A DNA stretch of 64,000 nt from Anseranas semipalmata (Eukaryota > Chordata > Aves > Anseriformes > Anseranatidae), in the NCBI GenBank assembly GCA_013399115.1, contig VXAA01003854.1, positions 339,431 to 403,430 of the forward strand. The letters run 5' to 3'. The notes beneath the pieces are model-generated. The model saw nothing but the letters and a program-made list of their open reading frames with translations, did not search any database and had not been told where the DNA came from. The position numbers and the translations under genes were made by a program. Numbering within the stretch: position 1 is the first letter of the stretch; each line of letters begins with the position of its first letter. Of the stretch, positions 53,154 through 63,666 are shown piece by piece.

Positions 53154-55397
53154 ATATTAAAACACGGATTTTTTTTTTTTTTTAAATCAGTTTTAATCTA
53201 ATCATTAAATTGAACCATTTTTGTAACCTTATATTTTTCAAGTATTGCATCTTACACTGCTAGGTGGTCATTACCAGTCATTTTGAACCTGAGAATTAAA
53301 GATGAATGCATAAAGTATAAAAGGCATTATTATCAAAGATACATGGGAGTCAACTCCCTCCAACTCCTTATAATTCTCTTTTGTACCTTTAACATATCCC
53401 CTTCCTGCTTAGATAAGGACATGTTCTAAAATATGCTTATAAAAATAAAACAGTAAATATTGTGAATAAAAAAGAGTTATTATCATGTTATAATTTAAAG
53501 GAAGTCAAGATTTTTCTCCAAGGTAAAAGCTGAAAGCAAAATCCCTCCAAAAGACTTTAAGAACTAAAATCACTAACCTTTGATCTCAAGTATCTAATTC
53601 TTCTGAAGCTAGTCTGGTCACTGGTCAGGTCACTGCAGGGTAAAATGCAAGAGCAGAATAGGCTGGTATTACTTGACTGCAGGGGCAGAAAACTTAACAT
53701 CTCTGTTCCTCAGTTTCCCATGTTTTACGGATGAAGAAAAAAATGCTATATTTACCCACACCAAAAAGCAAATTCTCTGTTGTCAAATTCTGAAAATACC
53801 ACTGTATTTCAATAGCTTTTTGGAAATAGCATTCATGTAAATATTTTTTTTTTTACTTAAAAAGAATAATATTCATGGTGATGGAAGAGACACTTTTATG
53901 CACACCTTGTCAAACTGCAAAGTACCACTAGCCTCAGGGCTGCTATCATTTGAATAGATGACAGGTACATTTGTCTCAGGATGTATACTATATACCCACC
54001 TAGATAAATAAAATATATGATGGGCAAAAGGGCCTTCATGTTTTAAGTTTTGTCAGAAGAAGGGGGAAAAGACAAAAATGAAAGGTTCTCACTTGGTATT
54101 CTAAATCACCAGCAGATTGAAAAATAAAGCTGATTTGAAGAAGTAATTCTTGTGATAGAACTGACAGCTCCTTTACAAAAGAGAGCTGAGCTAACAATAA
54201 ACTGATAAATAGATTCATAAAACCAGTATGCGTGTTCAGTAAAGTGAGAAAAGGAGTTAAAATGTAGTAAAGTTTTGATACCACAGATAAGAAGCAGCAG
54301 CAGAGAAATACAAGAATTTTCTGTACATTCATGTGCTTAGCAACATATGGAAAATATGAAGGTATCTTAAGAGAGATGGTTCATCTTAAAAATTTGTTAT
54401 CAAAGTATTTTCCTTAGAGTTCCTTCCTCCCTTGACAGTTAGATGAAAATATCCTGAGAATGGCATGTATAAAGAATTACTAGGGAAAAATTCTGCTAGG
54501 AATTCTGTTTGAATTTAATGAATCTTCTTAAAGATTGTAGTAGAAGAACATAAATACAACAATATATGAGAGTAAGATCTATTCAACATTGAATCGATCG
54601 GGTAGGATAAACAATAAAAAAGTGAAATACATTTACCAGTTATTCCACAAAACAGAACCAGCAATCAATAGCCTTTCTATCCAGTGGGTATATGCTTTAA
54701 GATCTAACAGTTGACACTTGGTAGAAGACTCTTTCAATGATACCATAAACTGATTCCACTTAAGAACTTTAAAATTTTTATATATCCTAGTAAGTGAACT
54801 AGAGGGATAATACTGTTGAGTTTTTCTCCTTAAGGAAATGGTTTCAGAGTACTAGACAACTAGTTGCTACTGCCAAATGTCACTACCTTAATTACCAGTT
54901 AAATTCATTACATCATTAATGTGCCAGTTAGTTGTATGCAACATTAGCTTTTCAGGTTTCAATTTAGAAACAAATTGTGACTGAAAATTGGATGACCTAA
55001 ATATCCTCTACATAAATAGAAATAACCTGCACTGGGAGGTAGCAGATCAAATGTAAGAACTGAAAAGACTGTTTCTGCAATGACATGCTTCCAGAAATGT
55101 TATGGTAAAGACTAGCTGCTGTGAGAATGTGTCAGCAACCTGAAGGATAAACAGATTTCTTTCTCTCCCTAAACACCAAGGACATTCCTTATCCACCTTG
55201 CTTGCTTTACTGCTTACGGTTCATCATATTTATAACTGTACCTTAGATTTCTAATGAATAATCTTTGGAGACATCAAGAGAGAGAAAGGTGGATTTATAT
55301 CAACATTCACTAGAAAGCAAGGCATTGTTTAAAATTATTTGAATTATTTGCAAGTTTGATTTGTATTATAAGAACTAAGCATCTATTTGGCAATGCA

Positions 55398-55482
55398 CTC
55401 TTTCCTTCTTTCCTTCCTTCTTCTTTCTAAATGTTATGTTACTGACAAAAAACAAACAAACAAACAAACAAAACAAATAAAG
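55398..55482. repeat. (CTTT)n and (AAAC)n simple repeats
   Basis: A CTTCC/CTTT-rich tract at 55398-55428 is followed by (AAAC)n at 55447-55482. Confidence 0.85.
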
Positions 55483-55532
55483 ATATGTAAACTTTATCAT
55501 ATCTTTATTTATTTACTTTATTTACTCTATTA

Positions 55533-55582
55533 GAGAGTGTCCAAAGGAGGGCTATGAAGATGGTGAAGGCTCTGGGGGGGAA
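55533..55582 (+). mobile_element. CR1 LINE internal scrap
   Basis: GAGTGTCCAAAGGAGGGCTA and GAAGATGGTGAAGGCTCTGG match the usual avian CR1 text a few hundred bases upstream of its 3' end. Only about 50 bp is recognisable, ending in G7, and the following sequence is unrelated. Confidence 0.55.
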
Positions 55583-55585
55583 GAG

Positions 55586-55620
55586 CCACTATAATTCCAC
55601 TATAATTCACTATAATTCCA
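55586..55620 (+). repeat. CCACTATAATT short tandem repeat
   Basis: Three copies of a 10-11-bp unit (CCACTATAATT) directly after the CR1 scrap. Confidence 0.85.
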
Positions 55621-57851
55621 TCCCTTTCACTAAGTGTGTAGTGATACAGTTGTACTTGGAAGAGCGCGTACAGGCTTCACTCAGTGTTTCACATGCTGCC
55701 ACTCTACTCCCCATCTCTTGCTCCTCCCCAGGTCTGTGTGCCCACACCTGCCTTGCCTTCAGATGCTGCAACCACCACTGTGCTTTATTGCTTGGGAAAA
55801 TTTTGCTTTCTTCTCCCTGGTATTTTCTAAAGAAACTTTTCTAAGAGTACTGTAGATCTTGCCTCCCAATTTGTTTAGCCATCATCACATCACCATGCCT
55901 GACTGCTCTGTTGGAGTTCTTAAGAATTCAGAGGTCAAATGATAAACAGGCTAGCTAAGCATGAGACTTTTCAGAAGCTAACAGTTTGGTCTAAGATATA
56001 GTTAATTTTCCTTGGTTTAGGGGCAGAGAAGAAAAGGGATGAGAAGGAGAGAATTTGTTTACAGTGTACTGTATTTCATCACTCTGCAGGTTCCTTCCTA
56101 GGATTTCTCCTAATCATTTCCTTAGAAGTAACAAAATGTTTTATCGTACTTCCACCAAAACTAGAAGCACCTTGCACAGAAATTTTCAACCTGAACTGCT
56201 AATATCATATATGTATATATTTATATATAAAATATATAAAACATATATAAAACAATTGACACAAACATATAGCAGAATTCACTAGGGAACCTTAACTCTG
56301 GGCAGTACTACAAACTTCAAGCACAGAAAAATACACAGCTGTGCAGAAAAAAGAAGTATGGATCTTTGTAAAAGTATGGAGATTAAAAGAGGGCAAGCTG
56401 TGACGGAGAATTATAACTTTACTGTGGACATTTTCTATAATTGCTTTAATAATATGTAAAAATGAGACAGCAACTGTTGCAAAATTTAAAGTATTGGTTG
56501 TGAAACTTCCTGCTGTAATAGCAAAGGCTTTTGTACAGCAAAACCTCTCGCTTCTCGTTAATATGAATGAGAAATTATGGCTTAGTGGAGCTAAAACACT
56601 TAAAAAGTTAAGAAGAAAATATCTGTATTTGTTTTTCTTTTCTACCATTTCATTCTTCTACAAACATATAAAACATTTTTTCTAATAGTTAGAAAAAACA
56701 GGAATAATAGAATAATATAAATTAAATGACAAATATTAAATGTTGGTCATCTCTACAGAATGAAAATGACCTCTGCACTTTCCTTAAAAATGTTGATTTT
56801 ATCTTTTTGGTTGGTATTTGTGCTTTCAAATGGCTTGGCATCTTTTTTCTGTCATCCAAAATATTTGCAAGATTCTGAAGAGCAAATTAGTAATGATTTT
56901 TCAGATAACCTAACAACATAAATGTACTAAAAGTAGTCATTTAGGTTTTAGTCAGTTCCAAATACACATTATGTTGTGCAATGGGGAGAATAGGTATACA
57001 CATTGAATCAATAACAAACATCCTTGAAGGAGCAATAAAATTGTTAGAGAAGAAATCATTTCTAATAAATATCTCAGTCCTACAAAGAAATGTGACACTA
57101 TGGTATTTATATTTGACTCACAGCTCAGAGACTATGTAAAGAAACTGCATAGGTGTAATACCTGCATCCAGGCATCACTTCATAGCACTCTTCAAGAATA
57201 GGGGTGAATTCTACACAAGGAGTCCTAAAAGCTGAAAATATTTGAAAGTTCTGGATTAAATTTTTGCTATAATTGTTAACCTGAACAATTTCATGCTTGT
57301 CCTCTGGCTGAGAGCTCTGCTTTTTCCATTAGACACTGACCATAGCAAGGTGGTCTTTCCACTAGGAGATGAAGACTCAGAGCCTGAAAGAAAAAAAAAA
57401 AAAAAAAAAAGCATGGGGGTCTTGATCAGAAAAGCCTGTGCTAAAAATTCCTGTGCCTGGTGTCATGCCTGAATGAGGCATCAAGTTGCCAGTTCTCCTG
57501 TACTTCTACAAAACATATTTTTCAGAGAATTTTGACTGAACATCATCTTTCCATTAGTGGATAATTCTTTTTTTTTTCTTTTCAGATTCAGACTAACTTT
57601 AGATTTATTAAAAACAAACAAACAAAAACCACAAAACAACAACAACAACAATTAAAAAAAAAAAAAAAAACACCAACCAACTATCTGAATTACAGACGTG
57701 AGCCAATAGAGCTGTGCAGTCCCTTTTGGTTGTTCACTCTTTTGGGCTGGAAACTTTTCCTTTCTTATATCTGGTAGCAGTATGCATCCCTGTTGTGCTA
57801 TAACTGATGACACCTTTTAGTTAATCACCAGAAAAAAATGTTACATTTCAG
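55621..57851. other. possible intron of the 48-62 kb locus
   Basis: Open frames on both strands overlap at 56292-56685. The plus frame (56404-56685) has protein-like text around AKFKVLVVKLPAVIAKAF but no convincing splice acceptor. A20 at 57391-57410 and an A/C-rich tract at 57610-57670 are the main simple repeats. Confidence 0.35.
57610..57670. repeat. AAAC/AAC-rich simple repeat and poly-A
   Basis: (AAAC)n, then (AAC)n, then A17. Possibly the mutated tail of an old insertion. Confidence 0.85.
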
Positions 57852-57973
57852 GGTGATAAACATTTCCCTTTGACAGTGCTAATTATCCCTACCTGTGAGA
57901 AGAATACAGGCAAATTTGGTTTCCAGCCACTAGGACAACCAGTATGCTACATACAGATTAATAATTTTGAACA
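57852..57973 (+). CDS. candidate exon, unrecognised glycoprotein-like frame
   Basis: The acceptor TTACATTTCAG ends at 57851. The frame entered in phase 0 stays open for 40 codons and reads very much like protein (GDKHFPLTVLIIPTCEKNTG, then FGFQPLGQPVCYIQINNFE), with two cysteines. A modest donor (ACA|GTATCC) gives a 122-nt exon leaving in phase 2. The T-rich sequence that follows (57979-58016) is non-coding. I recognise no domain. The beta-rich, cysteine-containing text fits the other candidate exons of this locus. Confidence 0.38.
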
Positions 57974-59043
57974 GTATCCTTTTTTTTGTTTGCTTGTTTT
58001 TGTTTTTTGTTTTTCCAAGAGAACATTTATATCACATGTTCTTTCTTATGAACTCTTTAATGTCTGCAAGTAGATTATGAAATTAATCAAAAATCAGAAA
58101 CCTGTACTGTAGTCAGATTAAAAAAGTCCTGCCATAAAATACGCTCATTTTTCCAACATAAATTTACAAAAATGAACAACCATTCAGTGTTAATCTACTC
58201 CCATTTAAACTCTAACCAAAATATACTAGTAAATGGGGTGTTTTTCATATGCATTTCTCACATATCTGTATTAATTATAAAAAGCTTGAAACAAGTAGCC
58301 TTTTTTTCTCTCTAAAAACAACGCATGAAGTAGCAGACACCAGCCACTAGTTAGAGAGATTTGTAAACCTTCAGGGTGAAATATTTAATAGAATAGATAT
58401 GTTAATACAAAGTTTTATACTTAATTTTAAGGAAATTAAACTGAATACTAGAATTATATGAACTGTAACAGATTTTATACAACAAGAAAGGTAAATAATG
58501 AGGCAAAGAGTCATTTCTTATTGCCTATGTTGATGTATTTATGCCATTGTCATCTGGTTTATTATTCACATGGGAAAGATTTGAATTTTTAAGAGATTTT
58601 AAATTCTTAAACAGCTGTCCTACAATCCAGTGGTACTTAAAAGAGTCTATACACTTCCATAACCGCTTTATAAGAAGATATTAGGCTAGATGTGAAACAC
58701 TGAACACCACTCTGAAATACATTCTGTAAAAAATGGATACTGTTTGTTATATAGATATAATTTTCTTCCTCATTATTTTCATTTCAATTTAAAAAACAAA
58801 TAGTCAAATAGAAGTTATTTAGATTTATGCACATGCTTAACTATGTGCAATTTAGCTTCTGCTTTTGTGTTTTTGTGACTGCTCAATGCATAAAGATAAG
58901 AGGGTGGCTCAGGCCTTAGATTGTTTTGGAATTAAATAGCTACGATTAGCTTGAAGATACTGTTAGTCTTGTGACCAGAAAATATGCTGAATTAGCACCT
59001 ATATTTTCACTTGAAGTCAAAAAATAGAGAAAATTAGCGGGCC

Positions 59044-59112
59044 ATGATTCAAGAAATAAGGATTGAAAATTATGCCTATTCAGAAGTACTTCTCATCATG
59101 CAGATCTTACAG
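59044..59112 (+). CDS. weak candidate exon with consensus donor
   Basis: CTTACAG|GTAAGTAT at 59112/59113 is a near-perfect splice donor. The 69 nt before it, from an ATG in the context GGGCCATGA, are open and in phase 0 with the donor (MIQEIRIENYAYSEVLLIMQ). No good acceptor lies upstream. If real, it would splice in phase to the exon at 60602. Confidence 0.2.
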
Positions 59113-60007
59113 GTAAGTATCTACATAAGCCACATAACCAAAGTAAATGTTTAGAAATCAAGATTATTTTGAACCAATTTAATTTTTATTCTTCTTTTGG
59201 AAGTCTTATATTAAACAAGTAGTACAGATGGTAGGTACCTGTCATATCCGCATCTAACACATTTGGAGTCGCAAGGAGATGCCTGTTAATAATACAAATT
59301 TTGTTTAGTGATTAGATTAGAAACATGAAGGACATAAGTGAATCATTTATAGTTTCTTAATTCTCTGTGATGGATTCAGGTCATGTTTTCTGTTATATCA
59401 CATCTGATTGCCAAATTGTCAGCTCTAATGCAAATCTCACTTTTAATCTCCCCTGCAGCCCAATTACAAAATTACTTTTTGATCAAGTTCCTGGATTTCA
59501 GAATTATCATGTCATTATAAATTGAAGACCTGAGGTTTAAGACTTGTTTTGTTGTGTAAAAATACTAAAAGCTACTTTTTGAAGTACTAATAAAAATTGC
59601 AACAAATTCTTAGAAATGAAATAAAAACCTGCCTGTGCCCAGAATCTGAAGAAGACTACAAAGTTACACAGTGCATGTAAGGAAATGATAGAAAGTTTAA
59701 TAATCCTCCAGAAACTGATCTTAGTGAAATCATACCAATTATTTTTGTGCAGTTGCCTACATTTATCTTCAAATTTGCACATGAATTGGCCAGTTAACCC
59801 TGCCAATATATTTTTTCCCTAATATGAACATACCAAAACCCACTAAACAGGCTTCTAAATGCTAAAGCTGACTTTAATTAAACTTCAAAATAAAGCAATG
59901 TACTTTAGAAATAGAGAAGCTCATTTCTTCTGGTAAAGCCAGAACAAAAGGGTCTTGCAATCAAGTGTTACTTTTGCCCACTTCATCCTTTCAAACTTGC
60001 TTTCCAA

Positions 60008-60474
60008 TTGATAAATTCCAGGATCATCTCTGTTGCTACAAATCTCACAAGTCTCAGTATGGCTCCTTTTGAGGTGTTTCTTTTCCTCATGTTGGGAGCT
60101 GACTGTGTTTCTGGGAGCGTGGAGAACAACCCAGACCCATGCTGTCGGCTTGCTATCACCCCTGCAGCCCAGCAGCTCCTTGTCTGCCTATGCTTCCTTG
60201 TGCCCTGCATGCAGCAGCACTTTGTAAACATCCAATGTACTGCACCAGAGCAAAACAGAACATACAATCCATCATATGTAAACATCTATCATTCAGGATG
60301 ACCCCCAGGAGACTACTTAGCCCTCGTTGCTCTTAACCACATACACCACCACACACAGCACCTGGTTGTGGAGAACTCAGTATTTGGGTATGAGCAAAAC
60401 AATACCACAAGATGCTCATCATTGATAATAAAGGGGGCATGCCTTCTGAAGAACAAAATACTGCCATGCAACCG
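60008..60474 (+). pseudogene. long frame interrupted by a single TGA
   Basis: One frame runs 155 codons, broken only by TGA at 60299-60301. The first part has an acceptor-like AAATTCCAG at 60025 and a signal-peptide-like stretch (MAPFEVFLFLMLGADCVSG), then cysteine-rich text (NPDPCCRLAITPAAQQLLVC). After the stop the same frame continues with GDYLALVALNHIHHHTQHLV and an NNT glycosylation site. A donor-like TTTGG|GTATGAG follows at 60388, and the downstream part could instead begin at CCCCCAG (60308). Either an in-frame stop broke a coding segment, or the TGA lies in a short intron, or the frame is chance. The product was not recognised. Confidence 0.3.
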
Positions 60475-60601
60475 TTAAAGAATCAGAAGACACAGGAATG
60501 TTAACTTGCCAAGAAAAGCAGAAAGCACTACAAATGGTTATTTCATTTGTAACGGCATTTGTTTTCATCACTAATATTCATTCTGTTATGCTTCTTTCCA
60601 G

Positions 60602-60847
60602 CCCGTCCATCCTCCATACACCTACCAACACCACATTTATTTTCTGAATGTCACTGTCAAACACCAGTTGACAGTAGGATGGGACAAATTTAACTGCACT
60701 CTGCAAACCCTACACTTTCTCACAGATACCCACTGGACTTACAACAGCTTCCATAACACCTTAGGGGAATCCTGTTTCTTTGCAATGAATGGCCACATCG
60801 AGAATGTTACTAATGTAGAGCATTTACACTGTTACATGAAACAATAA
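60602..60847 (+). CDS. candidate exon, secreted-glycoprotein-like
   Basis: A strong acceptor (CTGTTATGCTTCTTTCCAG) ends at 60601. The phase 0 frame is open for 81 codons to TAA at 60845-60847, with no ambiguity from other frames. It carries three N-glycosylation sites (NVT, NCT, NVT), cysteines in FNCTLQ, GESCFF and LHCYMK, and aromatic-rich text (HWTYNSFHNT). The stop overlaps an AATAAA hexamer at 60843-60848, so this could be a terminal exon with a very short 3' UTR. Alternatively a weak donor AAT|GTAGAG at 60815 would give a 213-nt phase 0/0 exon compatible with the exon at 61552. The family is unknown. Confidence 0.42.
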   Translation, partial: PVHPPYTYQHHIYFLNVTVKHQLTVGWDKFNCTLQTLHFLTDTHWTYNSFHNTLGESCFFAMNGHIENVTNVEHLHCYMKQ

Positions 60848-60909
60848 ACAAAAAATGCACACTGAATTGGCAGGCCATTTTAAAATTACACTGCTATTAA
60901 ATGCTCAAG

Positions 60910-60936
60910 TTTTTTTTTTGTTTGTTTGTTTGTTTC
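60910..60936. repeat. T9(GTTT)n simple repeat
   Basis: T-run followed by (TTTG)n. It also supplies the pyrimidine tract of the splice acceptor at 60945. Confidence 0.85.
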
Positions 60937-60945
60937 TGGCTTTAG

Positions 60946-61069
60946 ATCTAATTCAGAAATGAGTTATCTGATGAAGAAAGAAATTGATGTATGCTTCCAA
61001 AATCTTCAAAATAATAGAAAGAAATTAATCACTTTTCTCCCTTTCAGTTGTTATAACAATGATGAATGA
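60946..61069 (+). CDS. weak candidate exon
   Basis: A strong acceptor (TTTGTTTCTGGCTTTAG) is followed by a frame open for about 40 codons (SNSEMSYLMKKEIDVCFQNL) to TGA at 61067. It enters in phase 2. Donor-like GAT|GTATGC is the only useful GT. It is more polar than its neighbours, and chance is quite possible because the tract is a simple repeat. Confidence 0.18.
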
Positions 61070-61122
61070 TATGCTCCTTGAAAAATGTTGCTGAATCATC
61101 CAGTAAACTGTTTGTTTTACAG

Positions 61123-61239
61123 TAGGTCTCATCCACAGATATGCTGACCTTCAGGGTGTTCCTGACAGGCTCAGTTATCAAAATCTGTTTTTCTGGCACA
61201 AATTCTACTCTTCCAAAACTGCAATGTGTTCATTTGTAA
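61123..61239 (+). CDS. candidate exon with ambiguous frame
   Basis: A strong acceptor (AACTGTTTGTTTTACAG) ends at 61122 and is followed by TAG, so a tandem NAGTAG acceptor is possible. From 61126 the frame reads SSTDMLTFRVFLTGSVIKIC then SGTNSTLPKLQC, with one glycosylation site, to TAA at 61237. A second frame (phase 1 from 61123: LIHRYADLQGVPDRLSYQNL) is also open for nearly 50 codons. Only one can be right. The first resembles the neighbouring beta-rich frames. Donor choice is unclear (ATTT|GTAAAA). Confidence 0.28.
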
Positions 61240-61551
61240 AAGAGGTTGCCAGTAATTGTACTTGTTGATAACCTTTCTGTCATTGTTTTCTTCATGTAAC
61301 ACAAAACAGAAGAATGTTCCACTGTATCATAAGGATGCTTTTAGTGAAGTAACCCATTCTCTCTGTCATAATCACATTAATAATTTAAAATGAGGGCAAA
61401 CTGTAACTGTTTACCATTCTGAAAGCTGATAATTCACAAGAGTTAAGCTCCTTCATCGTTTACGTAACTGACTAAAAAGGAACTAAAAATAAAAATTAAT
61501 ACAGAGTGTTTACTATCTGATATGCAATTTTTCTTTGAAGAGGTTTTCTAG

Positions 61552-61701
61552 CTGTCTCTTGTCACTACCAGCAATGCAACTTTAGAAAGGATGACAGTAA
61601 CTCTGGGTCAGGACTCCATAGAAATAGTCACACAGATGACTGTGCAGATACTGTACGGTGGCACGGTTCTGCAGTTACACTGCAGAATGGCTCAAAGTAA
61701 G
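61552..61701 (+). CDS. candidate exon of the extracellular-protein locus
   Basis: Acceptor GAAGAGGTTTTCTAG and donor AGTAAG|GTAAAC enclose exactly 150 nt, phase 0 in and phase 0 out, open throughout. The 50 residues are beta-strand-like and amphipathic (TLERMTVTLGQDSIEIVTQM, then VQILYGGTVLQLHC), with one glycosylation site (NAT) and one cysteine. The other two frames do not look coding. It joins in phase to the exon at 61801 across a 99-bp intron. I do not recognise the fold. Ig-like, FN3-like or a large ciliary/sperm beta-sandwich protein are all conceivable. Confidence 0.5.
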
Positions 61702-61800
61702 GTAAACATTCACATTCTCATTTGTATATCAACAGCTGTATTAAATTCAGAAGAATCATGCTTTTAGCTGTAGCTACATATTCCCTTTTTACCACTACAG

Positions 61801-61901
61801 TCCCAGGATCCTCATGGAGAAATATTGATTGTAAACAGCACCAGGGTGCATTATTGCCTGAAGGCTAAGCAATTTCAAATTCATTTGGTCCCACTTATTA
61901 G
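61801..61901 (+). CDS. candidate exon of the extracellular-protein locus
   Basis: Acceptor ATTCCCTTTTTACCACTACAG and donor ATTAG|GTGAGC are both close to consensus. The 101 nt between them are open in phase 0, matching the preceding exon, and leave in phase 2. The text DPHGEILIVNSTRVHYCLKA continues the same beta-rich, glycosylated (NST), cysteine-containing style. This pair is the best evidence in the window for a real spliced gene. The next exon would need to enter in phase 2, and I could not find it before the window ends. Confidence 0.52.
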
Positions 61902-62073
61902 GTGAGCCAATCATGGCTTTTCCAGTATTATTTCTCTCAAGGGAATGGATAAAGAGCTGAATATGTAATAACATCCTACAGCTTGAAAGAACCTAGACAT
62001 TTTAATTTTATCTGAAGTAGTGTTCCTGACATATCTGTAATTACTATAGGCTGTTTTTAGTTTTAATTTTGAG

Positions 62074-62193
62074 TAGTGTGGAACTCAACAGGCACTGTAA
62101 GACAAGACAGGCAAAGCTTCCCGGAAAGACTCAACCTGACACATGACATTTTAATTCTGCACATCTCCCAGAGGAAGAGTTCCTCCTACTCAG
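62074..62193 (+). CDS. weak candidate exon
   Basis: TTTTAATTTTGAG serves as an acceptor-like tract and ACTCAG|GTGGGA as a good donor. The frame between them is open (VWNSTGTVRQDRQSFPERLN, then LTHDILILHI) with two glycosylation sites. It enters in phase 1 and so does not join directly to the exon ending at 61901. It may follow a missed exon, belong to an alternative form or be chance. Confidence 0.22.
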
Positions 62194-62370
62194 GTGGGAA
62201 AATGATGATCTACAGGGAAATTATTTCATACATGCTAGCTCTAAACAAGCCAAAAAGAATGAATAGCCAAGTACAATGGATCAAAGATGCCAGCTGGGAG
62301 CTTCACTGCTTTTGCTGCATCAGCAAAAGCAAGCAGCACCATGATACCAGGGCTAACTGAAATCCAGGTT

Positions 62371-62407
62371 AAAAAACAAAAAAAAAAAAAACAAAAAAAA
62401 AAAAAAA
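62371..62407. repeat. A-rich simple repeat
   Basis: Poly-A interrupted by two C. No attached element recognised. Confidence 0.85.
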
Positions 62408-63666
62408 CAGGAAAACACTTAAATTACACTGAAATTATATGAAATCATGGTTCAGCAAATATAAGATTATTACCTTAAAGTAATCTGAGAGTTTTTCACT
62501 GCAGGAAATGTATTATATCACATTACCTTAACAACTTAAATAGATGTATTAACTGTGTGTTTATAACAGAAAGCATATTTACCACATGCGAACAGATGTA
62601 TTATATGTACAAATTTAATGGACATGTTTTGTTAATTTATATACTTATAATTTAAATTACAAAAAGTCCTTATCATTTATCTTTGCTTATCATCACTACC
62701 ACATCTTTTGCAGACAAGTCTTTCAAACTTGCATTTACAAGCACTTTTAATGGTATAACAAATTAAGAAGATTTTCAGAGCATTAAGTCTGTAATTGTTC
62801 CCTTTTTTGTGTAGTAACAGATGGGTGTATCTCTCTTGGGATCAGAGAATCAAGAATCCTTTACTTGCAAAGCAATTTTAGCTCTTGTTGTGATCAATAT
62901 CTTTTATTATGTATGTATTAAAAACTAGTTAAATAGAAAAGCAAAAGGCATTTATGTGCACAGATGTGCAAATTGAACTTAATATTCAATCAAGTGAAAT
63001 GGTCGGTTGAACTTTTTTTTTAATTCAAAGCAGTGCAATCCTTATGCAAGGAAAAAAACTCCAATTAAAAATGATAAATCTCATATTTCAATTCTTAGTT
63101 TTTAGTTATTGGTATGTTCTATGGACTCTACAAAATTTTCCTGGAGAGGTTAGGGGAAAGACAACAATATTCCTAACTTAGTAGGGAAGCAAAATCATCA
63201 GTCTCCGTGCTTTACTCATACAATCATGCTTAAACAATTTTCCTACAATGTGGAATATTCTTGCTGACTGATTGGTGAATACAACTTTTTGAACTTCAGT
63301 GCTGATGCATGCATGTTTGAATAGGAATGATTACTTCTTTGTCTTTTCTTTCCCATTCCAGAATTATCTACAATGATAAGCTTCCCGGACGTAATTTTGA
63401 ACAATTTTGAACAAATCTGAGTTATCTTGATATTTTACTTTATCCAGAAACAAATCTTTTTATGTTAGTAATAGTGATTATTCTGACTAGAGCAAAATTA
63501 ATTTTCCACAGCTTGATATCACCTCAGAAAGGCCAACTTCCTAGATGAAATCTTACTTTCTAAATAGAAGAAATAATTCCTATTTTTTTTCATTATGTCC
63601 CAGGTGTGATTTCTGTTTTAGCTAAATCATTTTCCCATGCTTAGTAGAATTCCTTTCCACGTGGAT
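62408..63666. other. AT-rich non-coding stretch
   Basis: No exon seen. A TTTTGAACAA direct duplication lies at 63395-63414. Confidence 0.5.

Noticed and set aside
56292..56685. Opposed long frames on both strands
   Set aside because: The two overlap and cannot both be real. Neither has a convincing acceptor. The plus frame was kept only as a note in the intron entry.
60008..60847. Fetuin/cystatin-type protein as identity of the 60-kb frames
   Set aside because: The resemblance is limited to secreted, cysteine-bearing, histidine-containing text. No diagnostic cystatin motif was seen.
48330..62193. CatSper auxiliary subunit or retroviral envelope as identity of the locus
   Set aside because: Considered because of the extracellular beta-rich flavour, but no diagnostic motif, LTR or polymerase remnant was seen, so no name was given.
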